From the NCBI RefSeq assembly GCF_001426485.1, contig NZ_LMET01000001.1, positions 2,782,354 to 2,846,353 of the forward strand: a stretch of 64,000 nt of DNA. Direction: 5' to 3'. A model generated the notes under the pieces. The model did no database searches, had not been told where the DNA came from, and saw only the letters and a program-made list of their open reading frames with translations. This document shows, in pieces, positions 32,966-41,223 of the stretch. This DNA is from Aeromicrobium sp. Root472D3. Its GTDB lineage: Bacteria; Actinomycetota; Actinomycetes; Propionibacteriales; Nocardioidaceae. The number at the start of each line of letters is the position of its first letter. Positions within the stretch are counted from its first letter, which is position 1. The position numbers and the translations under genes were made by a program.

Positions 32966-34669
32966 GTGGAAGCCGTGCAGGGATCGTTCGACGAGCTGGG
33001 ACGCCATCTGGCCGACGTCACGTTCTGTGTCGTCGACCTCGAGACGACGGGCGGGTCGGCCGCGAAGGGCTCGAGGATCACCGAGATCGGTGCCGTCAAG
33101 ATCCGCGGCGGCGAGGTGCTCGGCGAGTTCCAGACCCTCGTCAACCCCGACGAGACGATCCCGGCCTACATCACGGTCCTGACGGGCATCACCAACCAGA
33201 TGGTCGTGCACGCGCCGCGCATCGCCGAGGTGCTGCCGAGCTTCCTCGAGTTCGCGCGCGGCACCGTGCTGGTCGCGCACAACGCGCCCTTCGACGTCGG
33301 CTTCCTCAAGCACTTCAGCCGCGAGCTGGCGATCCCGTGGCCCGGGTTCGAGACGCTCGACACCGCGGTGCTGGCGCGCCGCGTGCTGAGCCGCGAGGAG
33401 GTGCCCAACTGCAAGCTCTCGACGCTCGCGGCGGCGTTCTCGGCCACCACGACGCCCAACCACCGCGCCCTGTCCGACGCCCGCGCGACGGTCGACGTCC
33501 TGCACGCCCTGTTCGAGCGGCTCGGGCCGCTGGGCGTGACGACCCTCGAGGAGGTGTCGACCTACACGTCCAAGGTCAAGCCCGAGCAGCGGCGCAAGCG
33601 TCACCTCGCCGAGCACCTGCCCGAGGCACCGGGCGTCTACCTGTTCCGCGACGCCAACGACGACATCCTCTACGTCGGCACGTCACGCAACCTGCGCACC
33701 CGCACGCGCTCGTACTTCACCAAGGCCGAGACCCGCACCCGCATGGGCGAGATGGTCATGCTGGCGCAGCGCATCGAGGGCATCGTGTGCGCCACCGCCC
33801 TCGAGGCGAACGTCCGCGAGCTGCGGCTCATCGGCCGCCACCGGCCGCCCTACAACCGCCGCTCGCGCTTCCCCGACCGCCTCACGTGGCTCAAGCTGAC
33901 CCGCGAGCCGTGGCCCCGGCTGTCGATCGTCCGGGCGATCCTCGACGACGACGCCGACTACATCGGCCCGTTCCGCGGGCGTCCCTCCGCGGAGGCCGCG
34001 CTGACGGCCCTGCACGACTCGTTCCGCATCCGCCAGTGCACGCCCCGCCTGGCCAGGGCGTCGCGCACGTCCCCCTGCGCCCTGGCCGAGATGGGCCACT
34101 GCCTCTCGCCGTGCGACGGATCGGCCGATCCCGACGAGTACGCCGCCGAGGTGCAACGGGTGCGGCAGGCCATGACGGGCGATCCCGCCCCCCTGGTCGC
34201 CTCGATCCGCCGGCACATGCTCGAGCTGGCACGCACCGAGCGGTTCGAGGACGCCGCGGTGTGGCGCGACCGGCTCACGGCCTTCCTGCGGGCCGCCGTG
34301 CGCACGCAGCGGCTGCGCGAGCTCACGGCCGTCGACGAGCTCGTCGCGGCGGCACCGCACCCGCTCGGCTACGAGATCCACGTCATCCGCTTCGGCCGGC
34401 TCGCCGCGGCAGGCGTGCTGCCGCGTGGCGTGCACCCGACCGGGTGGGTCGACGCGCTGCTCGCGACCGCCGAGACCGTCGTCGGCGGCTTCGGGCCGAT
34501 CCCGTCGGCCACGGCCGAGGAGACCGAGACGCTCCTGCGCTGGCTCGACACGCCGGGCCTGCGCATGGTGCGCGGCGCCTGGCACGTCCCGCTCGAGAGC
34601 GCCGCGCGCCACCTCACCCCGTTCGAGCAGGCCACCGCGGCCTGGCACGACCTGCAACGACCGGGCTAG
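32966..34669 (+). CDS. DEDDh exonuclease fused to a UvrC/Cho-type GIY-YIG nuclease
   Basis: 567 aa. N-terminal DnaQ-like 3'-5' exonuclease: VVDLETTGG near 22, HNAPFDVGFL, and HRALSDARAT. From about 215 a GIY-YIG domain (GVYLFRDANDDILYVGTSRNL), then a Cys cluster (CTP..C..GHCLSPCDG) as in UvrC and a UVR-like region. It lacks the UvrC C-terminal RNase H-like nuclease and HhH. Homologous to Rv2191. Probably a DNA-repair or damage-processing nuclease. Start chosen by the leaderless promoter; the frame opens 8 codons earlier. Confidence 0.9.
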   Translation: MEAVQGSFDELGRHLADVTFCVVDLETTGGSAAKGSRITEIGAVKIRGGEVLGEFQTLVNPDETIPAYITVLTGITNQMVVHAPRIAEVLPSFLEFARGTVLVAHNAPFDVGFLKHFSRELAIPWPGFETLDTAVLARRVLSREEVPNCKLSTLAAAFSATTTPNHRALSDARATVDVLHALFERLGPLGVTTLEEVSTYTSKVKPEQRRKRHLAEHLPEAPGVYLFRDANDDILYVGTSRNLRTRTRSYFTKAETRTRMGEMVMLAQRIEGIVCATALEANVRELRLIGRHRPPYNRRSRFPDRLTWLKLTREPWPRLSIVRAILDDDADYIGPFRGRPSAEAALTALHDSFRIRQCTPRLARASRTSPCALAEMGHCLSPCDGSADPDEYAAEVQRVRQAMTGDPAPLVASIRRHMLELARTERFEDAAVWRDRLTAFLRAAVRTQRLRELTAVDELVAAAPHPLGYEIHVIRFGRLAAAGVLPRGVHPTGWVDALLATAETVVGGFGPIPSATAEETETLLRWLDTPGLRMVRGAWHVPLESAARHLTPFEQATAAWHDLQRPG

Positions 34670-34683
34670 GCCCGCGACGTCGG

Positions 34684-34695
34684 TAGGCTCGCTGC
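34684..34695 (+). promoter_or_regulatory. Leaderless promoter of the Lrp/AsnC sensor gene
   Basis: TAGGCT (34684-34689), 6 nt, ATG 34696. Confidence 0.55.
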
Positions 34696-34971
34696 ATGAT
34701 CACCGCCATCGTCTTCATCCAGGCCGAGGTCTCGCGGCTGTCCGACATCGCCGAGAGCATCGCCGCGATCGACGGCGTCAGTGAGGTCTACTCCGTCACC
34801 GGCGAGCTCGACCTCGTCGCCATGGTGCGGGTCCGCCAGATCGACGACGTCGCCTCGGTCGTCGCCGACCAGCTCAACAAGGTCGACGGCATCGTGTCGA
34901 CGCAGACGCAGATCGCCTACCGCGCCCACAGCCAGCACGACCTCGAGGACGCCTTCAGCATCGGCCTCTGA
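34696..34971 (+). CDS. Stand-alone Lrp/AsnC ligand-binding (RAM) domain protein
   Basis: 91 aa, only the alpha/beta RAM domain of Lrp/AsnC regulators: ITAIVFIQAEVSRLSDIAES, IDGVSEVYSVTGELDLVAMVRV. No helix-turn-helix is encoded in frame upstream. Such small proteins assemble into rings and bind amino acids; it may modulate full-length Lrp proteins. Lies next to trpD. Confidence 0.88.
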   Translation: MITAIVFIQAEVSRLSDIAESIAAIDGVSEVYSVTGELDLVAMVRVRQIDDVASVVADQLNKVDGIVSTQTQIAYRAHSQHDLEDAFSIGL

Positions 34972-34983
34972 CCCCAGCCCGCC

Positions 34984-35082
34984 GACGAGTCACCCAGTCC
35001 CGCTGACGAGTCACCCAGGCCCACCCGCGAGTCACTCCAGGCGATCCATGAGTGACTCATCACCGGGCGGGAGTGACTCGTC
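34984..35082. repeat. Cluster of five GAGTCAC / GTGACTC motifs
   Basis: Gap between two convergent genes. GACGAGTCACCCAG occurs at 34984-34997 and 35005-35018, a variant GCGAGTCACTCCAG at 35027-35040, then inverted copies TGAGTGACTCAT at 35049-35060 and GAGTGACTCGTC at 35071-35082. Together they can fold into alternative hairpins and may work as a bidirectional terminator. Confidence 0.7.
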
Positions 35083-35087
35083 GGGGA

Positions 35088-36128
35088 TCAGGTGGCGAGG
35101 TCCTGGGTCGCGGCGGCCCATCGCGCGAGGGTGTCGGCGGCCGCCCCGGAGTCGATCGACGTGCGCGCGCGGTCGACGCCCGCCGCGAGCCGCTCGTGCA
35201 GCGTGCCGCTGCCCGCCTCGTGCGCGGCGATCGCGGCACCCGCGTTGAGCAGGACGGCGTCGCGCACCGGCGACACCTCACCCCCGACGACCCGGCGGAA
35301 CACGTCGGCGTTGAACGCCGGGTCGGCACCGACCAGGCTCGCCGGCGGAGCCAGCTCGAAGCCCAGGTCGGTGGGGTCGAGGACGCTCTCGACGACCGCG
35401 CCGCCCGCGACCTCCCACACCCGCGTCGTCGTCGTGATCGTGATCTCGTCGAGACCGTCGTCGCCGCGGAACACGAAGGCGTCGTGGCCTCGCGCCGCCA
35501 GCACCTCGGCCATCAGCGGCGACATGCGCAGGTCGGCGCAGCCGATCGCCGAGGCGGCCGGCTGGGCCGGGTTGGTCAGCGGGCCGAGGAAGTTGAACGG
35601 CGTCGCGATGCCCAGCTCACGTCGCGGGACCGCCGTGTGGCGGAACGACGGGTGGAACACCGGCGCGAAGCAGAACGTGATGCCGCTGCGGGCGAAGACG
35701 TCGGGGATGCGGGCCGCCGGCACGTCGAGACGGATGCCGAGCACCTCGAAGACGTCGGCCGTGCCGCTCGAGCTCGACGCCGCCCGGTTGCCGTGCTTGA
35801 CGACGCCGACACCGGCACCGGCCGCCACGACCGCCGACATCGACGAGATGTTGACGGTCCGCGACCGGTCGCCGCCCGTGCCGACGATGTCGACGAAACG
35901 CCCCGGGATGTCGAGACGGGTCGCGCGGGCCAGCATCGCGTCGGCCAGGCCGCGCAGCTCCTCGGCGGTCTCGCCCTTGGAGCGCAGGGCGACCGCGAAG
36001 CCCGCGATCTGCGAGTCGGTCGCCTCGCCGGCGAGGATCTGGTCCATGGCCCAGACGGTCGTGGACGCGTCGAGGTCGTGACCGGCCACGAGCGTCGTCA
36101 GGACGTCGGGCCACGTCTGTGGCTGCAC
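35088..36128 (-). CDS. trpD: Anthranilate phosphoribosyltransferase
   Basis: 346 aa; transfers phosphoribose from PRPP to anthranilate in tryptophan synthesis. VDIVGTGGDRSRTVNIS (PRPP loop), KHGNRAASSSSGTADVFE, HPSFRHTAVPRRELGIATPFNFLGPLTNPA all present. No other trp gene is adjacent. It follows the receiver-like gene by 7 nt on the same strand and is probably co-transcribed. GTG start. Confidence 0.96.
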   Translation of the reverse strand: MQPQTWPDVLTTLVAGHDLDASTTVWAMDQILAGEATDSQIAGFAVALRSKGETAEELRGLADAMLARATRLDIPGRFVDIVGTGGDRSRTVNISSMSAVVAAGAGVGVVKHGNRAASSSSGTADVFEVLGIRLDVPAARIPDVFARSGITFCFAPVFHPSFRHTAVPRRELGIATPFNFLGPLTNPAQPAASAIGCADLRMSPLMAEVLAARGHDAFVFRGDDGLDEITITTTTRVWEVAGGAVVESVLDPTDLGFELAPPASLVGADPAFNADVFRRVVGGEVSPVRDAVLLNAGAAIAAHEAGSGTLHERLAAGVDRARTSIDSGAAADTLARWAAATQDLAT

Positions 36129-36135
36129 CTCGACC

Positions 36136-36540
36136 TCAGCCGGGCTGCAGGACGCCGCGCGCGAGCGCGATGACGGCCTCGGCGAGCCGGATGGGCTCGA
36201 TGGGGTGCGACACCGCGGCCTCGGCGCGCGACCACGTCGCGAGCCACGCGTCCTGGGGACGTCCGGTCAGCACCAGCACGGGGGGCGCCTGGAAGATCTC
36301 GTCCTTGATCTGACGGGCGATGCCGAGCCCGCCGACCGGGACGGCCTCGCCGTCGAGGACGACCAGGTCGATCCCGCCGCCGTCGAGGTGCTGCAGGACG
36401 ACCGGCTCGGTCGCGCACTCGACGTACTCGAAGGGCGGCAGATCGGGGTGAGGGCGGGCTCCGAGCGCCGACAGCACAGCGGATCGGACGTCTCGATCGT
36501 CGCTGTAGACCAGGACACGTAGGGGCTTGTCTGCGCTCAC
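36136..36540 (-). CDS. Single-domain response-regulator receiver-like protein, partly degenerate
   Basis: 134 aa with the receiver fold: acidic pair Asp14-Asp15 (YSDDRD), phospho-acceptor candidate Asp63 (VVLDGEA) and Thr92 (VLTGRP). The usual Lys is His112 (SHPIEP), so phosphorylation switching may be altered. No output domain. GTG 36540 is favoured because TACGAT lies 6 nt upstream; ATG 36555 is an alternative. Upstream of trpD and divergent from ctaE. Confidence 0.78.
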   Translation of the reverse strand: MSADKPLRVLVYSDDRDVRSAVLSALGARPHPDLPPFEYVECATEPVVLQHLDGGGIDLVVLDGEAVPVGGLGIARQIKDEIFQAPPVLVLTGRPQDAWLATWSRAEAAVSHPIEPIRLAEAVIALARGVLQPG

Positions 36541-36564
36541 GAGTTGATCGTACATAATGAACGA
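36541..36564. promoter_or_regulatory. Divergent leaderless promoters (receiver-trpD / ctaE)
   Basis: Minus strand TACGAT (36552-36547), 6 nt, GTG 36540. Plus strand CATAAT (36553-36558), 6 nt, GTG 36565. The two -10 boxes are adjacent, so 24 bp hold both promoters. Confidence 0.55.
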
Positions 36565-37203
36565 GTGACGACTACCTCCGTGATTCCCGCTTCCCGCCTG
36601 CACGGCCAGGAAGGCCGTCCCTCCATGGTGACGGTGGGGACCATCGTTTGGCTCTCCAGCGAGCTCATGTTCTTCGCCGGGCTGTTCGCGGCGTACTTCA
36701 CGATCCGCAACATCTCCCCCGAGCTGTGGGCCCAGGAGACGGAGGTGCTGAACGTCCCCTTCGCGACCGCGAACACCACGATCCTCGTGCTGTCGTCGGT
36801 CACGTGCCAGTTCGGCGTGTTCGCCGCCGAGCGCGGCAAGGCCGGTCGTTCGGGCAAGCTCTTCCAGATCAGCCTCTGGGGCATGCGTGAGTGGTTCGTC
36901 CTCACGTACCTGATGGGCGCGATCTTCATCGGCGGCCAGGCGACGGAGTACGCCGAGCTCGTCCGCGAGGGCATCACGATCCCGAGCTCGCCCTACGGCA
37001 GCCTCTTCTACCTCGCCACGGGCTTCCACGGCATCCACGTCATCGGTGGCCTGCTGGCCTTCCTGCTCGTGATCGGCCGCACGTTCGCCGCGCGCAAGTT
37101 CACGCACGAGCAGGCCATCTCCGCGATCGTCGTGTCGTACTACTGGCACTTCGTCGACATCGTGTGGGTCGGGCTGTTCGCCACGATCTACCTCATCAAG
37201 TAG
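36565..37203 (+). CDS. ctaE: Cytochrome c oxidase subunit III (aa3 type)
   Basis: 212-aa membrane protein with five predicted helices: [25 protein letters not shown], then [48 protein letters not shown] and [22 protein letters not shown]. The conserved Glu of the proton/oxygen region (SSELMFF) is present. Followed by qcrCAB, matching the actinobacterial bcc-aa3 supercomplex gene order. GTG start from the leaderless promoter. Confidence 0.94.
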   Translation: MTTTSVIPASRLHGQEGRPSMVTVGTIVWLSSELMFFAGLFAAYFTIRNISPELWAQETEVLNVPFATANTTILVLSSVTCQFGVFAAERGKAGRSGKLFQISLWGMREWFVLTYLMGAIFIGGQATEYAELVREGITIPSSPYGSLFYLATGFHGIHVIGGLLAFLLVIGRTFAARKFTHEQAISAIVVSYYWHFVDIVWVGLFATIYLIK

Positions 37204-37263
37204 TCACCACACGGGCCTGCCGCTAAGGCTTGCCTGAGTCACAAACTTCGGGGTGCCGAAAGG

Positions 37264-37269
37264 TACTCT
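37264..37269 (+). promoter_or_regulatory. Possible -10 of qcrCAB
   Basis: TACTCT about 30 nt before the qcrC start; a transcript from here would have a short leader containing GAGG. The 94-bp gap after ctaE holds nothing else recognisable. Confidence 0.4.
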
Positions 37270-37297
37270 GGCATCACTTCCAGGAATGAGGTCCTCG

Positions 37298-38125
37298 GTG
37301 CGGAAACTGTCCACCAGACGTCGGCATCCACTCGCCGGATTCGTCGTGCTCCTGCTGGGGCTCGTCATCGCGGGCGGCGCGTACTACGCGTTCGCGCCCA
37401 AGCCCGCCGAGGCGCAGGAGGTCACGGCCAACGACGTCGAAGCCGGACGCGACCTGTTCCTGATCGGTTGTGCGAGCTGCCACGGCAAGAACGCCACCGG
37501 CATCGAGACCGAGCGCGGCAACAACTACGGCCCGTCCCTGATCGGCGTGGGCGCCGCCTCGGTCGACTTCCAGGTCGGCACCGGACGCATGCCGCTGGCG
37601 CAGACCGCTCCGCAGGCTCCGTCCAAGAACCCGGAGTACACCGAGGAGGAGACCCGGCAGCTGTCGGCGTACATCGCCTCGCTGGCCCCCGGACCGGCCA
37701 TCCCCGACGGTGAGTACACCGACATCGACAAGGCCAACGTCGACGACATCCGTGAGGGTGGCGAGCTGTTCCGCGCCAACTGCACCGCGTGCCACAACTC
37801 GGTCGGCGCCGGCGGCGCCATGCCGGGCGGCAAGTACGCCCCCTCCATCAAGGGCGTCAGCGCCAAGCACATCGCCGAGGCCATGATCACCGGCCCCCAG
37901 CAGATGCCCGTCTTCTCCGACGACGTCATCACGCCCGAGGACAAGCGCAACATCATCGCGTACGTCAAGCAGGTGCAGGACCAGCCCAACTACGGCGGTC
38001 TCGGCGGCGGCGGCCTCGGTCCGGTGGTGGACGGCATGTTCACCTGGATCATCGGCATCGGCGGCCTGATCATCGCATCGATCTGGATCGGTGCCCACGG
38101 AGCGAGAGTGAAGAAGAAGTCATGA
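37298..38125 (+). CDS. qcrC: Diheme cytochrome c subunit of the bcc complex
   Basis: 275 aa: N-terminal helix (about 12-30), two cytochrome c domains with CASCH and CTACH haem sites and distal Met candidates (GRMPL, QQMPVF), then a C-terminal helix (GMFTWIIGIGGLIIASIWIG). The diheme form replaces soluble cytochrome c by wiring bcc directly to aa3. Start GTG 37298 aligns with family starts and has GAGG; ATG 37286 is possible. Stop overlaps qcrA ATG. Confidence 0.93.
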   Translation: MRKLSTRRRHPLAGFVVLLLGLVIAGGAYYAFAPKPAEAQEVTANDVEAGRDLFLIGCASCHGKNATGIETERGNNYGPSLIGVGAASVDFQVGTGRMPLAQTAPQAPSKNPEYTEEETRQLSAYIASLAPGPAIPDGEYTDIDKANVDDIREGGELFRANCTACHNSVGAGGAMPGGKYAPSIKGVSAKHIAEAMITGPQQMPVFSDDVITPEDKRNIIAYVKQVQDQPNYGGLGGGGLGPVVDGMFTWIIGIGGLIIASIWIGAHGARVKKKS

Positions 38126-39171
38126 GCGACGAGCTGCAGCCGGTCTCGGACACCGAGCCGATCAAGGACCCGGGGCTCGCCGAGCACCAGTTCCGTCCGC
38201 AGGACGTCGACGAGTCGCAGGCCAAGCGCACCGAGCGTCAGATCGCCTGGATGTTTCGCATCGCCGGACTGCTGTTCTTCGGCTTCTGCGTCGCCTACTT
38301 CGCCGTCGACATCGACGCCACGTTCCTCGGCTGGTCCGCGCAGAACTTCGCCTTCGGCATGACGCTGGGCGGCGGTCTGCTGCTGATCGGCGTCGGCATC
38401 ATCCAGTGGGCCAAGAAGCTCATGGGCGACCACGAGATGGTCGAGATGCGTCACCCCTCGGCGTCGTCCGAGGAGGACCGCGTCGCGGTCATGAAGGACA
38501 TCAACGCGGGCATCGAGGAGTCCGGCTTCGGCCGCCGCCCCATGATCCGCAACAGCCTGCTCGGCTCGATGGCGCTGCTCGGCCTGCCGGCCGTCGTCCT
38601 GCTGCGCGACCTCGGTCCGCTCCCCCACTCCCAGCGCGAGACGGTCTGGAAGAAGGGCATGCGCCTGGTCAACGACGTCACCGGCACGCCGATCAAGCCG
38701 TCCGACATGCAGGTCGGCCAGCTCGTCAACGGCCAGCCCGCGATCGTCTACGAGACCGACGCCGACGGCGAGGCCGTGCTGCACGGCACCGAGCTGCTGC
38801 AGGTCAAGTCGAAGGCCTCGATCATCGTCGTGCGCATGCGCCCCGAGGACATCACGGCCTCGAAGGGACGCGAGAACTGGGGCGTCGACGGCATCCTGTG
38901 CTTCTCCAAGATCTGCACCCACGTCGGCTGCCCGATCAGCCTGTGGGAGCAGCAGACGCACCACCTGCTGTGCCCGTGCCACCAGTCGACCTTCGACCTC
39001 GGTGACAACGGCAAGGTCATCTTCGGCCCCGCCCACCGTCCGTTGCCCCAGCTCCCGCTGGGTGTCGACGAGGAGGGTTACCTGATCGCCATGAGCGACT
39101 TCCCCGAGATCATCGCGCCCAGCTATCCAGAACTGGCGCGTGACCAGAAGAAGTTGGACAATAAGTCATGA
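38122..39171 (+). CDS. qcrA: Rieske iron-sulfur subunit of the bcc complex
   Basis: 349 aa. Three N-terminal membrane helices (the actinobacterial type has three rather than one), then the Rieske fold with CTHVGC and CPCHQS, which ligate the 2Fe-2S cluster through two Cys and two His. ATGA overlaps link it to qcrC and qcrB. Confidence 0.95.
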   Translation: MSDELQPVSDTEPIKDPGLAEHQFRPQDVDESQAKRTERQIAWMFRIAGLLFFGFCVAYFAVDIDATFLGWSAQNFAFGMTLGGGLLLIGVGIIQWAKKLMGDHEMVEMRHPSASSEEDRVAVMKDINAGIEESGFGRRPMIRNSLLGSMALLGLPAVVLLRDLGPLPHSQRETVWKKGMRLVNDVTGTPIKPSDMQVGQLVNGQPAIVYETDADGEAVLHGTELLQVKSKASIIVVRMRPEDITASKGRENWGVDGILCFSKICTHVGCPISLWEQQTHHLLCPCHQSTFDLGDNGKVIFGPAHRPLPQLPLGVDEEGYLIAMSDFPEIIAPSYPELARDQKKLDNKS

Positions 39172-40874
39172 GCACCACAGAGCAGTACACGCCGATCCAA
39201 GACACCGGCGTGGGCAAGAAGGCAGCCGGCCCCGTCGGCTGGTTGGACGACCGCCTCGGCCTCGCCGGGGTGGCCAAGAAGAACCTTCGCAAGGTCTTCC
39301 CCGAGCACTGGTCGTTCATGCTGGGCGAGATCGCCCTGTGGAGCTTCGTGGTGCTGCTGCTGACCGGCGTCTTCCTGACGTTCTGGTTCCAGCCCAGCAT
39401 GACCGAGGTCGAGTACCACGGCTCCTACCTGCCGTTCAACGGTCTCGAGATGTCGCAGGCGTACAAGTCGACGCTCGACATCTCGTTCGACATCCGCGGC
39501 GGTCTGCTGATCCGGCAGATCCACCACTGGGCCGCGGCGCTGTTCATCGCCGCGATGATCGCCCACATGCTGCGCGTGTTCTTCACCGGCGCGTACCGCA
39601 AGCCGCGCGAGATCAACTGGCTGATCGGCGTCGGGCTGTTCTCGCTCGGCCTGGTCGAGGGATTCGCGGGCTACTCGCTGCCCGACGACCTGCTGTCGGG
39701 AACCGGTCTGCGATTCGTCGACGGACTGATCCGCTCGATCCCGCTGGTCGGCTCGTACCTCGAGTTCTTCATCTTCGGCGGCGAGTTCCCCGGCGACGAG
39801 ATCATCCCCCGCCTCTACATGGCGCACATCCTGCTGATCCCCGCGATCCTGCTGGGTCTCATCGGCGCCCACATGCTGCTGCTCGTCTACCACAAGCACA
39901 CGCAGTGGCCTGGACCGGGACGCACGGAGCAGAACGTCGTCGGCTACCCGATGCTGCCGGTCTACGCGGCCAAGGCCGGTGGATTCTTCTTCGTCGTCTT
40001 CGGCTTCACGGCCCTGATGGGCGCCCTGCTCCAGATCAACCCGGTCTGGGTCTACGGCCCCTACAACCCGTCCGAGGTCACGGCCGGCTCGCAGCCCGAC
40101 TGGTACATGGGCTTCTCCGAGGGCCTCGTGCGCCTCATGCCCGGCTGGGAGAGCACGTTCTTCAACTACACCTGGAGCTGGAACGTCTTCATCCCGGGTG
40201 TCGGCGGTCTGACCGGTCTGTTCGTCATCCTCGGCGCGTGGCCGTTCATCGAGCAGTGGATCACGGGCGACAAGCGTGACCACCACCTGCTGCAGCGTCC
40301 GCGCAACGCCCCGGTCCGCACGGCCCTCGGCGTGGCGGGCATGACGGCCTACGGCGTCGCCTGGGCGGCCGGTGGCAACGACATCATCGCCACCAAGTTC
40401 CACATGGACATCTACACGCTGACGAACATCTTCCGGGTCGGTTTCTTCGTGTTCCCGATCATCGCGTTCATGGTGACCAAGCGGATCTGCATCGGCCTCC
40501 AGCGGGCCGACGCCAATCGCATCCTGCACGGCTACGAGACCGGTGTCATCGAGCGGTCGCCCGACGGCGGCTTCTCGGAGCGCCACGCTCCCCTGCCGGC
40601 CTCGCAGCAGTACACGCTCACGGCGCACGACCGCGTGCCCGTCCTCGAGGCTCCGGCCGAGACGGACGAGAACGGTGTCGCCGCACCCCACTCCCGCAAG
40701 GAGAAGGTGCGGGCCAAGCTGCAGGCGCTGTACTACCGCGACACGCTCGACAAGCCGACGACCGAGGACGTCCAGCACGCCGAGGAGCACCTCGGTGAGA
40801 TCGACGGCCACCCCGTCGAGCTGGGTGACGAGTTCCAGGGCGTCTCGGAGACGGGTGTCCCCCGGGTCCACTGA
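39168..40874 (+). CDS. qcrB: Cytochrome b subunit of the bcc complex
   Basis: 568 aa. Haem-b His pairs lie in helices with HHWAAALFIAAMIAHMLR and AHILLIPAILLGLIGAHM; PEWY-type Qo site appears as PDWYMGF. Long cytoplasmic C-terminal extension (after about 440) typical of actinobacterial QcrB, rich in charged residues. Oxidises menaquinol. Last gene of the ctaE-qcrCAB block and followed by a strong terminator. Confidence 0.95.
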   Translation: MSTTEQYTPIQDTGVGKKAAGPVGWLDDRLGLAGVAKKNLRKVFPEHWSFMLGEIALWSFVVLLLTGVFLTFWFQPSMTEVEYHGSYLPFNGLEMSQAYKSTLDISFDIRGGLLIRQIHHWAAALFIAAMIAHMLRVFFTGAYRKPREINWLIGVGLFSLGLVEGFAGYSLPDDLLSGTGLRFVDGLIRSIPLVGSYLEFFIFGGEFPGDEIIPRLYMAHILLIPAILLGLIGAHMLLLVYHKHTQWPGPGRTEQNVVGYPMLPVYAAKAGGFFFVVFGFTALMGALLQINPVWVYGPYNPSEVTAGSQPDWYMGFSEGLVRLMPGWESTFFNYTWSWNVFIPGVGGLTGLFVILGAWPFIEQWITGDKRDHHLLQRPRNAPVRTALGVAGMTAYGVAWAAGGNDIIATKFHMDIYTLTNIFRVGFFVFPIIAFMVTKRICIGLQRADANRILHGYETGVIERSPDGGFSERHAPLPASQQYTLTAHDRVPVLEAPAETDENGVAAPHSRKEKVRAKLQALYYRDTLDKPTTEDVQHAEEHLGEIDGHPVELGDEFQGVSETGVPRVH

Positions 40875-40893
40875 TCGCCTGCACGTCCACGAC

Positions 40894-40922
40894 AGCCCCC
40901 GTCAGCGATGCTGACGGGGGCT
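40894..40922 (+). terminator. Terminator after qcrB
   Basis: 13-bp perfect stem AGCCCCCGTCAGC / GCTGACGGGGGCT with a 3-nt loop, followed by TCGTCGTCTCTC. Starts 19 nt after the qcrB stop. Confidence 0.85.
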
Positions 40923-40991
40923 TCGTCGTCTCTCGCGGCTCCATCCCCGCTCCCCCGCCACGACTCCCCCTCGGCGGCCATGGCGGCCACG

Positions 40992-41018
40992 GCGGGCACC
41001 GCGGGCACCGCGGGCACC
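40992..41018. repeat. Three 9-bp direct repeats
   Basis: GCGGGCACC three times in a row, running into the first 62-bp unit. Confidence 0.8.
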
Positions 41019-41201
41019 GCGGACGTCATCTCATCAGTACCCACGACAGACCCACCGTGATGACGTCCCCACGCCCGACCGCGGACGTCATCACATGAGT
41101 GCGTACGACAGCCCCACCGTGATGACGTCCCCACGCCCCACCGCGGGCGTCATCACATCAGTACCTACAACAGCCCCACCGTGATGACGTCCACGGTGGG
41201 G
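41016..41201. repeat. 62-bp tandem repeat, three units, with internal inverted repeats
   Basis: Units begin at 41016, 41078 and 41140, exactly 62 bp apart. Each starts ACCGCGG and contains GACGTCATC near its left and GATGACGTC near its right, so each can form a hairpin with 9-bp arms and about 28 nt between. Units 1 and 2 are nearly identical in the right half; unit 3 diverges at its end into the 41171-41204 hairpin. It fills the 349-bp gap between convergent qcrB and L,D-transpeptidase genes; no ORF or family is recognised in it. Confidence 0.85.
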
Positions 41202-41204
41202 CTG
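41171..41204. terminator. Hairpin at the end of the repeat array, probable terminator of the L,D-transpeptidase gene
   Basis: 13-bp stem CAGCCCCACCGTG / CACGGTGGGGCTG with an 8-nt loop, 20 nt after the stop of the minus-strand gene. No T run, but the stem is very stable. Confidence 0.6.
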
Positions 41205-41223
41205 AGCGGGGTGCAGGGCTGGG

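Noticed and set aside
34972..35087. tRNA or attachment site in the repeat-rich gap
   Set aside because: No cloverleaf or CCA-like end and no integrase nearby.
41016..41201. CRISPR-like array
   Set aside because: Units are contiguous tandem repeats without unique spacers, and no cas gene is near.
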